Source of the DNA: VXMF01 sp965206775
Lineage (GTDB): Bacteria > Acidobacteriota > Terriglobia > Bryobacterales > UBA6623
DNA length: 64,000 nucleotides
Assembly: GCA_965206775.1 (NCBI GenBank)
Contig: CBDBKU010000002.1
Location: 1,984,001 to 2,048,000, forward strand
Direction: 5' to 3'
Under the pieces are notes generated by a model, which was not told the DNA's origin, did no database searches, and saw only the letters and a program-made list of their open reading frames with translations. A program made the translations under genes and the position numbers. This document shows, piece after piece, positions 1 through 8,339 of the stretch (the stretch's first letter is position 1; the number at the start of each line of letters is the position of its first letter).

Positions 1-218
1 CCGCTCACCGAGCGTCCCATACCGGTTTCCAAGTACCCTGCGACCTGTTTCGGGTGGCAGGCGGCGCAAGGCGAATCCGCTGCCCGTGCGGAAACACTCA
101 GCAAGACCAGGATGCCGGGCAGCACGAGGTGCACCAGTCTATTCGCGCCGGTTACGCAGGGCAATCGATGCCGCCACGCCCGCTCGCGTTGAGGTGGCGA
201 CCTGAACAGTCCATGCAT
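1..218 (-). CDS. c-type cytochrome, N-terminal part (runs off the left edge)
   Basis: Only the first 72 codons of this minus-strand gene are inside the window. They show a basic start, a hydrophobic stretch at about residues 31-45 that fits a Sec signal peptide, and a haem-binding motif CAACH at residues 51-55, followed by a GYLETGMGRS-type segment. That segment after the first haem motif is common in multihaem cytochromes with TPR repeats in Acidobacteria and Planctomycetes, so I infer an exported cytochrome of that kind. The start is uncertain: the ATG at 218 gives a long leader, and a GTG at 134 would place the signal peptide right at the N-terminus. It follows the minus-strand gene at 580-3534 after a 361-base gap. 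Confidence 0.6.
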   Translation of the reverse strand, partial: MHGLFRSPPQRERAWRHRLPCVTGANRLVHLVLPGILVLLSVSARAADSPCAACHPKQVAGYLETGMGRSVS

Positions 219-579
219 CTCTCTTGACTGGCCGGCGCCACCGCCGCGGAATTCCTCGCCGCGGCACGCACTGTCCTGGTGATTCTCGCCCGGGGTGCGG
301 ACCCTTCCGGGCCGACGATCGCTTCTGACGTGGCTCGGCGCGGAGGAATCGGGGTACCGGCGAAGGATGATTACCCAGCGCCAGTAAGTGCGGGATCCCG
401 GCGGTGGCCAGGAGGAGGGGATTGCCGAGATGGCTGCAACCTCGTCGTGACCCGCTCCCGACTCACGGCGGCAGCCTGGCCTCGCACCCATGCTCGTCAC
501 CTTCGGTCAATCATAGGCCCAAGAGGTGCGTCGACACCATGGGCAGGCCCGCTCCAATGAGCAGACCGCAACCCGGAAG
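219..579. other. intergenic stretch without a recognised gene
   Basis: This 361-base gap lies between two minus-strand genes, upstream of the partial cytochrome. I see short open frames on both strands, but none has recognisable protein features. It presumably carries the promoter of the cytochrome gene. Confidence 0.4.
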
Positions 580-3534
580 TCAAGGCCCGGTTCGCATATG
601 CTCGAGCGCGAGCCCATGCAGCCGCCGGATGCGCGGGCTGGCGACGGGCGTAGTGTCCAGCGCCCGGCGCAAGATCCGAGCTGCGTCCTCCCATCGTTCC
701 TGGCTTGCGTAGAGCTCGCCCAGTCGACCGAGCGCCACGACGTGCTCGGGGGAGTGTTCGATCACTTCGACCAGGTGACTCTCTACCTGGTCCCAACGGC
801 CAGCCTCGGCGTGCAAGTCCGCGAGCAGAAGCCGCGGGGCCGTTTCGTCCGGCCGGAGCCGCACGGCGCTCTCAAGCAGGGTCACAGCTCGTTCCTGGTT
901 GCCGAGAGTCGCGTGCAGGCGGCCGATGCTCTCCGACGTGTGGAAGTCGATGAATGCGTCGTGCGGGGCAAGCGAGCGCGCCTCCCGATACGCCTGATAC
1001 CCGTCTTCGGCCTCGCCGTTTCCCAAAGCGAACGTTCCCCGATAGAACTGCCGCCTGGCGGCTTCCCGGCGCTCGACCTGCTGGACGACCGTGTCACTCT
1101 CGTCTCCCAGCGCCTCCTGATCCAGCAACGGCACCACGCTTGTCTTCAAGCGAGCCAGCTTCTGGATGGTCTCCCATCCGAGCCTTCTGTTGGTGTAGTC
1201 GTTGCGTGGCGTCGAGAATTCGATGCGTGGCCGATCATCGGAATTCAAAGGCGCGCCCGCTACATATTTCGTAAGTTGCTGGCCGCCCATCAAATACGCG
1301 CAGAGCAGGCTGAGGGCGTCGTCGCCAAAGACAAGGCCCCGGGAGACTTCCCTGTTCGCCACGCGCTGGCGGAGACGAGCAACGTCAATCCTCGGAGGTC
1401 CCTCCCTCCCAATCAGGCCGACGACCGGAAACATCATGTCCGGATCTCCCAGCCACAGCTCGACGTGGGGGAACACTTCGAGGAACGTCGCGGCAATGAC
1501 GCGGAACTCTTCCTCGGTCAGCTGGTAGAGCGGCACCCATTGGACCAGCATGCCCCCGTCGTGCAGCCTCGTTCTAGCCAGCTGGTAATGTTCCAGCGAG
1601 TAGAGGCTTCCCGTTCCGGCCCCCGCCGGAAAGAATATGTCGGCCACGATCACGTCGAAGCGCTCTTCGGTGGTGAGCAGGAAATTGCGGCCGTCCCCGA
1701 CGATGAAGCGCGTCCGTTCATCGCTGAGCACGTCGCGGTTCTGTTGCGAGAAGTACCCCGCCGTGTCCGCAAGGCTCGCGACCAAGTCAACGATCTGGAC
1801 GGTTTCGACCGGATGCCGCGCGACCGCGCCGGCGGTCATGCCTGCTCCCATTCCGATCGTCAAGACCCGGCGGGGGTTCGCGTGGAGGAGCATCGGCATA
1901 TGCCCCAGTCCCTGCGAAGAGCGCGCCCCGAGCCGTCCCGCCTGGACCTTGTTGTCGATCATGAGAAGGACGTTGTCCGCGGTCTGTTCCACGCGCACGT
2001 TGGCAACCAGGCCGTCCTTGTAGTAGAGAAGCTTCCTAGCGTCAGCTGACCTGCCGATGCCAACGTAGAGGTCGGTCGCATGGCCCGCCACGAGCCCGGC
2101 GGCCGCGAGCACCACCGTCGCGACCATGGCGGACCGCTTCGCGAGCCTGCTGGCAGCCGGCGCGAAGCCGAGCAAGACAAAGCCGACTGCGATGCTGACA
2201 CTTGCCACGAGCATCATTCCGTTCTTCACTCCCACCGTTGGAATGATCACGAATCCGGCCAGGAACGAGCCGGCGATCGCGCCAAGGCAATTCACCGCGT
2301 AAACACCGCCAACCGTCTTCCCCAGCCCCTCGGCACGGGCCGCGCAGATTCGGCTCGCCAGTGGGAACGTGCTGCCCAGGAGCAAGGTCGGAATCAGCAT
2401 GACTGCGAAGCACAGCAGGAGCTGTAGCGCGATCATCGTTCCCCACTCGGCTTCAGAGGGTTGGATCAGTTCCGAGACCAAGCCCGGCATCGCGCGGAAG
2501 AAGTGGATCAGCCCTAACGCGTACAAGCCGACCGCGACCTGAATGGCACCGAACCAGAAGACAGGCCTCCCGGACCGCTGCAGATGCCTGCCATACAGAA
2601 AGCTCCCCAGCCCGATGCCGCAAAGGAACGTCGTCAGGATCAGCGTGAAGCTGTAGATAGTTGAGTGCAGTGCCACGGCGAGGTTGCGCGTCCAGAGGAT
2701 CTCGTAGGCCAGCGCCGCTGCGCCGGAGACCCCGAACGCGCCCAGGACCAGGAGGATCAGCTTCTTCGAATACTCCGGGAAGGCTTCGCCGGCAGCCGGC
2801 CCGGGCTGCGCCGGGCGCTTCGATCGGCCGGACCTGCGCTTTCGGTGCTCCGCGCGCGACGACGGGGCCGGAGGCTGCGGCCGGGCCGGCACCTTGGCCG
2901 CCTCGGCTCCCGAAGCCTGCATCCGATGCAGGCCCAACGCAAGGGAGCCAACGGCGAGGTTGAGAATGACTGCGATCGTGTGGGTTGCCGAGATGCCCAG
3001 GTGCTCGATGAAGAGGAATCCCGTGGCCATGCATCCCAGCGACGCTCCGATGGTGTTGACGGCATAGAGATAGCCGAGATCCCTCCCGATGCGTTCCCTG
3101 CCCTCGACCATGAACCGGCTCAAGACCGGCAAGCCTGCACCCATGAGCGTGGTCGGCAGCAGGATCAGCAACAGGCTGACCACGAATCGCGCGAGCGACA
3201 CGACATAGAACGATTTCGGCGCATGCGGGCCGAGTTCCGCGGCGATGCCCTGCGCGCTGGAGATCAGAGACGGTACGAAGACCGCGTAGACGGCAATCCC
3301 CACCTCGAGCAAGCCATAGAGGAGCAGCGGTTTGCCGAATCGGTCAACGACTCTTCCGAAGACCCAGCTTCCCAGCGCAAGCCCGGCGAAGAACGCGGCC
3401 AGCACCGTGCTGGCAGCAAGCACAGTCGCGCCGAAGACCAGCGTGAACATGCGGATCCATAGCAACTCGTAGATCAGCCCAGTGAAACCGGTGACTAGGA
3501 AAAGGCCGAGCAGAACCGGTTGGATTCGACGCAT
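580..3534 (-). CDS. fused membrane transporter-like / spermidine synthase-like protein with TPR tail
   Basis: The 984-residue product has three parts. Residues ~1-480 form two blocks of hydrophobic helices separated by a basic Ala/Pro-rich linker (about 210-255), as in the MFS-like half of fused spermidine synthases. Residues ~500-760 form a Rossmann methyltransferase-like domain with a glycine-rich GMGAGMTAG loop and an acidic VIVADIFFP strand, matching the spermine/spermidine synthase fold. The last ~130 residues are TPR-like repeats. The family is widespread in Acidobacteria and Planctomycetes, and true polyamine synthesis has not been shown for most members, so the substrate is open. It lies 141 bases downstream of the CRTAC1 gene on the same strand and may be cotranscribed. 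The start at 3534 puts the first membrane helix at residue ~6. Confidence 0.88.
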   Translation of the reverse strand: MRRIQPVLLGLFLVTGFTGLIYELLWIRMFTLVFGATVLAASTVLAAFFAGLALGSWVFGRVVDRFGKPLLLYGLLEVGIAVYAVFVPSLISSAQGIAAELGPHAPKSFYVVSLARFVVSLLLILLPTTLMGAGLPVLSRFMVEGRERIGRDLGYLYAVNTIGASLGCMATGFLFIEHLGISATHTIAVILNLAVGSLALGLHRMQASGAEAAKVPARPQPPAPSSRAEHRKRRSGRSKRPAQPGPAAGEAFPEYSKKLILLVLGAFGVSGAAALAYEILWTRNLAVALHSTIYSFTLILTTFLCGIGLGSFLYGRHLQRSGRPVFWFGAIQVAVGLYALGLIHFFRAMPGLVSELIQPSEAEWGTMIALQLLLCFAVMLIPTLLLGSTFPLASRICAARAEGLGKTVGGVYAVNCLGAIAGSFLAGFVIIPTVGVKNGMMLVASVSIAVGFVLLGFAPAASRLAKRSAMVATVVLAAAGLVAGHATDLYVGIGRSADARKLLYYKDGLVANVRVEQTADNVLLMIDNKVQAGRLGARSSQGLGHMPMLLHANPRRVLTIGMGAGMTAGAVARHPVETVQIVDLVASLADTAGYFSQQNRDVLSDERTRFIVGDGRNFLLTTEERFDVIVADIFFPAGAGTGSLYSLEHYQLARTRLHDGGMLVQWVPLYQLTEEEFRVIAATFLEVFPHVELWLGDPDMMFPVVGLIGREGPPRIDVARLRQRVANREVSRGLVFGDDALSLLCAYLMGGQQLTKYVAGAPLNSDDRPRIEFSTPRNDYTNRRLGWETIQKLARLKTSVVPLLDQEALGDESDTVVQQVERREAARRQFYRGTFALGNGEAEDGYQAYREARSLAPHDAFIDFHTSESIGRLHATLGNQERAVTLLESAVRLRPDETAPRLLLADLHAEAGRWDQVESHLVEVIEHSPEHVVALGRLGELYASQERWEDAARILRRALDTTPVASPRIRRLHGLALEHMRTGP

Positions 3535-3675
3535 CGTGCGGCTTGCTCAGGGTAACTGTTCAGGCGGGCCGGGCGGGAGGGCATGCGGCGAGAGCCGGTT
3601 GCTATTCGGGCGCGAAGAAGAGTTCCGGAAGGGACAGCTCCTCGTCCGAGTCGGCTGTGTCGAAGGATGCATGGC

Positions 3676-5394
3676 TCAGTCAGCCATCGCCAGGCGCTCT
3701 TCGAGCGTGACCCACTGATTCACCTCGACACCCTCGAGTTCCTGGCGCCCGCCGTGGGGCCAGCGCACACTTACTCGACCCGCGCCGCCGCACTTGCCGA
3801 GCCCGAAATGCACGCGCGGGTCATTCCTCGACAGGTAGCTGCCGCCGTTGCGAAGCGTAGCGTCCTGCCTCTTGCCGCAGAACTCAATCTCGATATGGGC
3901 GCCAATCCCCTCCCGGTTCCCCCGAACAGCTTCCAGGCGCACGCCCAGCCACGAGTTGCGGGCCTGCGAGCCGTTCCTCAGGAGCAAGGGAATTCCATCG
4001 ATCGGGAGGAAGAGCAGATCAATCTTTCCGTCGTTGTCGAAATCGGCGCTCGCGGCCCCTCTGTATGAGTTGGGCGCAGCACCCTCCACAGCCCCTTCCG
4101 ACGCACGGAATCTGCCCGCGTCGTTTTCCAGGATGCCGATGCGCTGGTGATACGTGGTCGTCTCCAAGCTCCCCGCTGTCGGGTAGACGTGTCCATTCGC
4201 GACCCAGAGATCGCTGTCCCCGTCGTTGTCCAGATCTCCGAACCCGCATCCCCATCCGAGATGCGGCACAGTCACGTTCCGGAGGCCGACACGGGATGAA
4301 ACGTCTTCGAAAATCCCCGCCGCCTGCTGTTCGAAGAGCGGGAAATGGTCTTCGGAGAAGGTCGTGGTGAGCAGATCCTGGTCTCCGTCGGCATCGTAGT
4401 CCCCTACGCAGACTCCCATGTCGGCCTGGGTTTTGCCATCCGCGTTGTAGGCGAGTCCGGCGGCAAGCGCATCTTCCCGGAAACTGTCGCGCCCCTGATT
4501 GACGTATAGGAAATTCGGGGACGAGTCGTTCGACACGAAAATGTCGAGTCTCCCGTCCCCGTTGAAATCGTCAACGACCGGCGTGAACCCGTAGCCCGGG
4601 ACCTCGGCCAGAACGCCGGCTCCCCCCGAAATGTCGGAAAACGTTCCGTCTCCATTGTTGCGGTAGAGAATATCGACGCCCGGCTCAAGCTGCATGGGAC
4701 CGCAGAAGACACCCATGCCGCGGTAGTCGCAGACAGGCGGGTTTCCTTCGACAGGCAGCGTTTCGAGGCTGAGATAAGCCGCAATGTACAGGTCAAGATC
4801 GCCATCTGCGTCGAGGTCGCCGAAACTGCTTCCGGTGTGCCAGGCATGACTCTGCCTCAGGCCGGCACTCTCGCCGGTCTCCTTGAATGTGCCGTCACCG
4901 TCGTTCCGATAGAGAAGGTCCCGCCCGATCGTGGTGACGAGGACATCCACGTCGCCGTCGTTGTCATAGTCCGCGGCATTGGCGCCCGTGCCCCAGTACC
5001 GGCAGGCCAGCCCGGACCGCTCGGTGACGTCCTCGAACCTGCGTCCTTCCATGTTGCGATAGAGAAACACACGCCCACCGGCATCTTCTGGCGGCCGCCC
5101 GGCCACGATCTCGCGAAGGTCGCGTATCGTCGCCCCGCTGACGATGACGATGTCCATCCATCCGTCGTCGTCATAGTCGAGAACCGCCGCACCGCTCCCA
5201 TTGGCTTCGGCGATCCAATCCTTCGCGGGTCCGCCGTGAGAGATCTGCGGGGTGAGTCCGACTTGCTCGGAAACGTCGACAAAACGAAGGGAATCCGCTG
5301 CAGACACGGAGGGGTTGGACGGCCCCCCGAGCACCAGCAGGGAAAGGGAAGCAAGCGCGGCTGGCCGGCCATTCAGGGCGCGAGATGCACTCAC
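3676..5394 (-). CDS. CRTAC1-family FG-GAP/VCBS repeat protein with ASPIC/UnbV domain
   Basis: I place the start at the GTG at 5394, which overlaps the upstream TPR gene stop by four bases (GTGA). This gives 572 residues beginning with a short signal peptide. Seven calcium-binding-type loops of the form D-x-D-x-DG are visible (for example DYDDDGWMD, DYDNDGDVD, DLDNDGDSD, DFDNDGKID), as expected of an FG-GAP beta-propeller. The C-terminal ~90 residues match the ASPIC/UnbV domain (NSWLGVRLEAVRGN ... GGSYLSRNDPRVHFGLG). Such exported proteins are common in Acidobacteria, usually next to TPR genes, and their biochemical role is not established. A longer open frame runs upstream to 5694, but it lies inside the TPR gene and lacks a signal peptide. 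Confidence 0.9.
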   Translation of the reverse strand: MSASRALNGRPAALASLSLLVLGGPSNPSVSAADSLRFVDVSEQVGLTPQISHGGPAKDWIAEANGSGAAVLDYDDDGWMDIVIVSGATIRDLREIVAGRPPEDAGGRVFLYRNMEGRRFEDVTERSGLACRYWGTGANAADYDNDGDVDVLVTTIGRDLLYRNDGDGTFKETGESAGLRQSHAWHTGSSFGDLDADGDLDLYIAAYLSLETLPVEGNPPVCDYRGMGVFCGPMQLEPGVDILYRNNGDGTFSDISGGAGVLAEVPGYGFTPVVDDFNGDGRLDIFVSNDSSPNFLYVNQGRDSFREDALAAGLAYNADGKTQADMGVCVGDYDADGDQDLLTTTFSEDHFPLFEQQAAGIFEDVSSRVGLRNVTVPHLGWGCGFGDLDNDGDSDLWVANGHVYPTAGSLETTTYHQRIGILENDAGRFRASEGAVEGAAPNSYRGAASADFDNDGKIDLLFLPIDGIPLLLRNGSQARNSWLGVRLEAVRGNREGIGAHIEIEFCGKRQDATLRNGGSYLSRNDPRVHFGLGKCGGAGRVSVRWPHGGRQELEGVEVNQWVTLEERLAMAD

Positions 5395-6413
5395 GGCTCG
5401 CGGAGCCTCTCGAACAGCATGAGGTGGCTGCGCGCTTCGTCCTCCTGGCCAAGCTTCATCAGCAAGCGTCCCAGCTGGTAGTGTGCATCGGCATTGGCGG
5501 GATCCGCGAGGATCACCTCCCGGAATTGTTCCGTCGCGTCCTCGAGGCGCGCAGCCGCGCTGTAAGCAGTACCCAGCTTGGTCCTCGTCTGCAGCGACGT
5601 CGGATTGCGCTCCAGCGCCTGTTCGAGGAGGGTGACTGCTTGCGCGGCAGCCCCTTCGGTCAGCAATAGCGCCCCCAGATTGTAGTAGGGCCATTCGGAG
5701 CGCGCCGTGCCTTGCCGCTCGAGATCGATCGCGTCCCGGTAGGCGTCCTTGGCTTCCTCGAACCGCGTCAGCCCTTCCAGGGCTTGCCCCAGATGGTTGC
5801 GAGCCTTGACGCTGCTCGGGTCGAACTCGATCGCCAGCCTGAACGACTCCAGGGCCAGCGTTAGCTTGGATCGCTCGAAATAAGCCCGCCCTAGGTAGTA
5901 GTGCGCGTCAAAATCCCGCGAAAGAAGGCTCGCCGCGCGCTTCAGGTCGCGCTCGGCACCCACTCGGTCCCCGAGCATGAACCGCGCGAGCCCGGAAATC
6001 TTTCGTGTCTCGCCGCCATCGGGGCGCTGCTCCAGATACTTGCGGGCCCAGTCCAGGGCCTGCTCGTACCGCCCCGCCGAAAACTGAATATAGGCCTTCA
6101 AGTGCAGCGCCGGAAGATAGTCGGGGTCTCTCGTGAGGGCGAGGTCCAAGGACTTGTCGGCAACTTCCCTCCTGCCTTCGCGCGCATCGCACACAGCAAG
6201 GTGGTAGTAGGCTTCCGCGGGAGGTTCCCGGACGCCAGTTACCAGAGTTTCCAGAATCTTCCGGGCCTCTGCAAGACGGTCTTGACGGATGAGTTCCGAC
6301 GCATTGCTGATCGCAGCGCTCGCCGGGTGCTGGCTGAAGGCAACGCCCAGATACGCGAACACTGCCGCCAGGACCAGAAGTGCGCGTCGGAGGCTCCCGG
6401 ATCCGTGATTCAT
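5391..6413 (-). CDS. exported tetratricopeptide repeat protein
   Basis: The 340-residue product starts with a basic N-terminus and a hydrophobic stretch (LLVLAAVFAYLGVAFS), which reads as a Sec signal peptide. The rest is a run of about eight TPR helix pairs with the usual A/L/Y/P spacing (for example AYYHLAVCDAREGR and AHYYLGRAYFERSKL). It is the first gene of a minus-strand operon: its TGA overlaps the GTG of the CRTAC1-type gene, so the two are probably translationally coupled. TPR proteins are protein-interaction scaffolds, and a shared extracytoplasmic complex with the CRTAC1 protein is an inference from this coupling. A second TPR gene starts 159 bases away on the other strand, so the gap 6414-6572 must hold two divergent promoters. 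Confidence 0.9.
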   Translation of the reverse strand: MNHGSGSLRRALLVLAAVFAYLGVAFSQHPASAAISNASELIRQDRLAEARKILETLVTGVREPPAEAYYHLAVCDAREGRREVADKSLDLALTRDPDYLPALHLKAYIQFSAGRYEQALDWARKYLEQRPDGGETRKISGLARFMLGDRVGAERDLKRAASLLSRDFDAHYYLGRAYFERSKLTLALESFRLAIEFDPSSVKARNHLGQALEGLTRFEEAKDAYRDAIDLERQGTARSEWPYYNLGALLLTEGAAAQAVTLLEQALERNPTSLQTRTKLGTAYSAAARLEDATEQFREVILADPANADAHYQLGRLLMKLGQEDEARSHLMLFERLREP

Positions 6414-6572
6414 GAACGACGCCGGACTCTCGGCTCCATCGTACTTGAGTCACGTTGCACACCGGCACGGAAATCACCGTGCCGGGTGACATGGGCTGCC
6501 GGTCGCGATTGCGCAAAGACGGGGAACGAGACCGTCGCTGCATTCCGGGCGAATGCTACCATCGATACCGGA

Positions 6573-8147
6573 ATGCGGGATGTTTGGACCCACTGGCGTC
6601 CATGCTTGACTCGCTTCAGGAGCGTGGGTTGCCCGCGCAAGCGAATCGGGCGCCATGCATTCGGAATCGTCCCGGGCCCCGTCCGAGCCCTAGTCGTTCT
6701 CGCCGCCGCGCTCGTGCTTTGGCAGGGTTCGGCGCCTGCGCAGGACGAAAGACTTCGTGACCTCTATGCAAGAGCCCAGGCTGCGCAGCAGGCCGGCGAG
6801 TACCAAGCTGCAGCCGGCCACTACGAAGAGCTCGTGCGCCTGCGGCCAGACCTCGCCGAGGCGCACGCGAATCTGGGCTCGATCTATTATCAGACCCAAG
6901 ATGACACCAAGGCGGAAGCTGCCTTGGAGAAAGCGATCCAGCTGAATCCGCAACTGGGTGCTGCACCGTACTTTTTCCTAGGCGTCATCGCGTCGCGTCA
7001 TCAGAATCACGAGCAAGCGATTCGTCACCTCGGAACAGCGCAAGGACTGGATCCGACCAACTGGGTCGTTGCGTACTATCTCGGGGAATCCTACTTCGCG
7101 AGCCGCCGCTATGCCGAAGCCATCTCGCCGTTCCAAAAGGCGACGGCACAAGAGGAATTCAGGCCGGACGCTTATTACTACCTGAGCAAGGCTTACGGAG
7201 CGCTTTCCAAGCAAGCCATGGAGCGGCTTGATGCGGAGTATCCGCGCTCCTACTACATCCAGCTAGCCCGCGGTCACTATCACGAAGGGCGCAAGAACTG
7301 GGAAGAGTCCGAGATTGCGTACCGGGCGGCGCTGAAGCAGAACCCCGGCGCGGCCGGACTGGAGGAAAGACGGCGATGGGTCGCCCTCAACGCGGCCCGA
7401 GAAGGCCCGACCGGCCCCCCGCCCCCGCTTCCCGACGAGGAAGCGACGATGCTATCCCTGCTGTACCGGCCGCCGTCCGACGAGGAGATCGATACCCTGC
7501 TCGGCGAGTACGGGAAGCGGCTGAGGCTTGGTGCATCGGGGGGCGGCACCGCGAGGTCGCTCTTCCGGCTCGCGGAGGACTATCAGATCGCCTCGTACCT
7601 GACCGCCCGCTGGATTGGCAAGAACGACCCTGGATCCTATCGGGCCCACCAGCTTCGAGCCCAGCTGCATGAGTCCAAGGGCGAGACGGATGACGCGGTT
7701 CGGGAATACCACGCGGCGCTGCGGCTCAAGCCGGACTTGCAGAACGTTCATTTTGCCGTCGGCACCATGCTTTGGTCGGTGTCGCGATTCGACGAAGCCC
7801 AGCGCGAGCTTGAAGCGGAATTGCGGATCAATCCCAATCACCCCGAAGCGCACTACGTTCTGGCGGATATCTTGCAGGTTGCGGGGCGGAACGGCGAAGC
7901 CAAGGAGCACCTGCTGGAAGCGCTCCGCCTGATGCCTGAGTTGGTCGAAGCCCACTTGTCGATCGAACGCATATACTTCGCCGAGGGCCAATTCGACCAG
8001 GCACTCAGCCAGATGAGAATCGCCGCCCGCTTGGCGCCTGCGAATCCCACCCCTCACTATCGAATGGCGATGCTCTACCGCCGACTTGGCAAGGCGGAGG
8101 AGGCCCAGAAGGAGCTCGAAGCGTTCCAAAGGCTCCAGGATCCCTAG
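6573..8147 (+). CDS. exported tetratricopeptide repeat protein
   Basis: From the ATG at 6573 the product is 524 residues. A basic leader is followed by a hydrophobic segment (ALVVLAAALVLW) ending near APAQ, which looks like a signal peptide. Two blocks of TPR repeats (about residues 50-230 and 330-510) flank a Pro-rich middle (TGPPPPLPDEE). The open frame extends upstream to 5901, but that part is antisense to the divergent TPR gene and has no protein features, so I reject it. The gene is transcribed away from the TPR/CRTAC1 operon and probably belongs to the same functional group. No enzymatic motif is visible. The gene stops at 8147, 193 bases before the convergent end of the coupling-protein gene. 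Confidence 0.87.
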   Translation: MRDVWTHWRPCLTRFRSVGCPRKRIGRHAFGIVPGPVRALVVLAAALVLWQGSAPAQDERLRDLYARAQAAQQAGEYQAAAGHYEELVRLRPDLAEAHANLGSIYYQTQDDTKAEAALEKAIQLNPQLGAAPYFFLGVIASRHQNHEQAIRHLGTAQGLDPTNWVVAYYLGESYFASRRYAEAISPFQKATAQEEFRPDAYYYLSKAYGALSKQAMERLDAEYPRSYYIQLARGHYHEGRKNWEESEIAYRAALKQNPGAAGLEERRRWVALNAAREGPTGPPPPLPDEEATMLSLLYRPPSDEEIDTLLGEYGKRLRLGASGGGTARSLFRLAEDYQIASYLTARWIGKNDPGSYRAHQLRAQLHESKGETDDAVREYHAALRLKPDLQNVHFAVGTMLWSVSRFDEAQRELEAELRINPNHPEAHYVLADILQVAGRNGEAKEHLLEALRLMPELVEAHLSIERIYFAEGQFDQALSQMRIAARLAPANPTPHYRMAMLYRRLGKAEEAQKELEAFQRLQDP

Positions 8148-8339
8148 GCAGGCCTGGATCCCGAGGGGCACTGTCCGCGTAGGCGTCGCCAAACGCGGTT
8201 GGGTCGACGGAGGTGCCGCAGGCACGGCATTCCGAGGGTGCCGGCGTCGCTTCGGTCCGAGGTGTCCGCGTTCCTTCGGTATGACCGCTGGGATTCCGTC
8301 GGACCGAGCCTGCAGACTGACTGAAGTCCGCGCGTGGCG

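Noticed and set aside
526..2049. 507-residue plus-strand frame over the spermidine synthase-like gene.
   Set aside because: It is the antisense shadow of a gene with clear domains; its own translation has no recognisable features.
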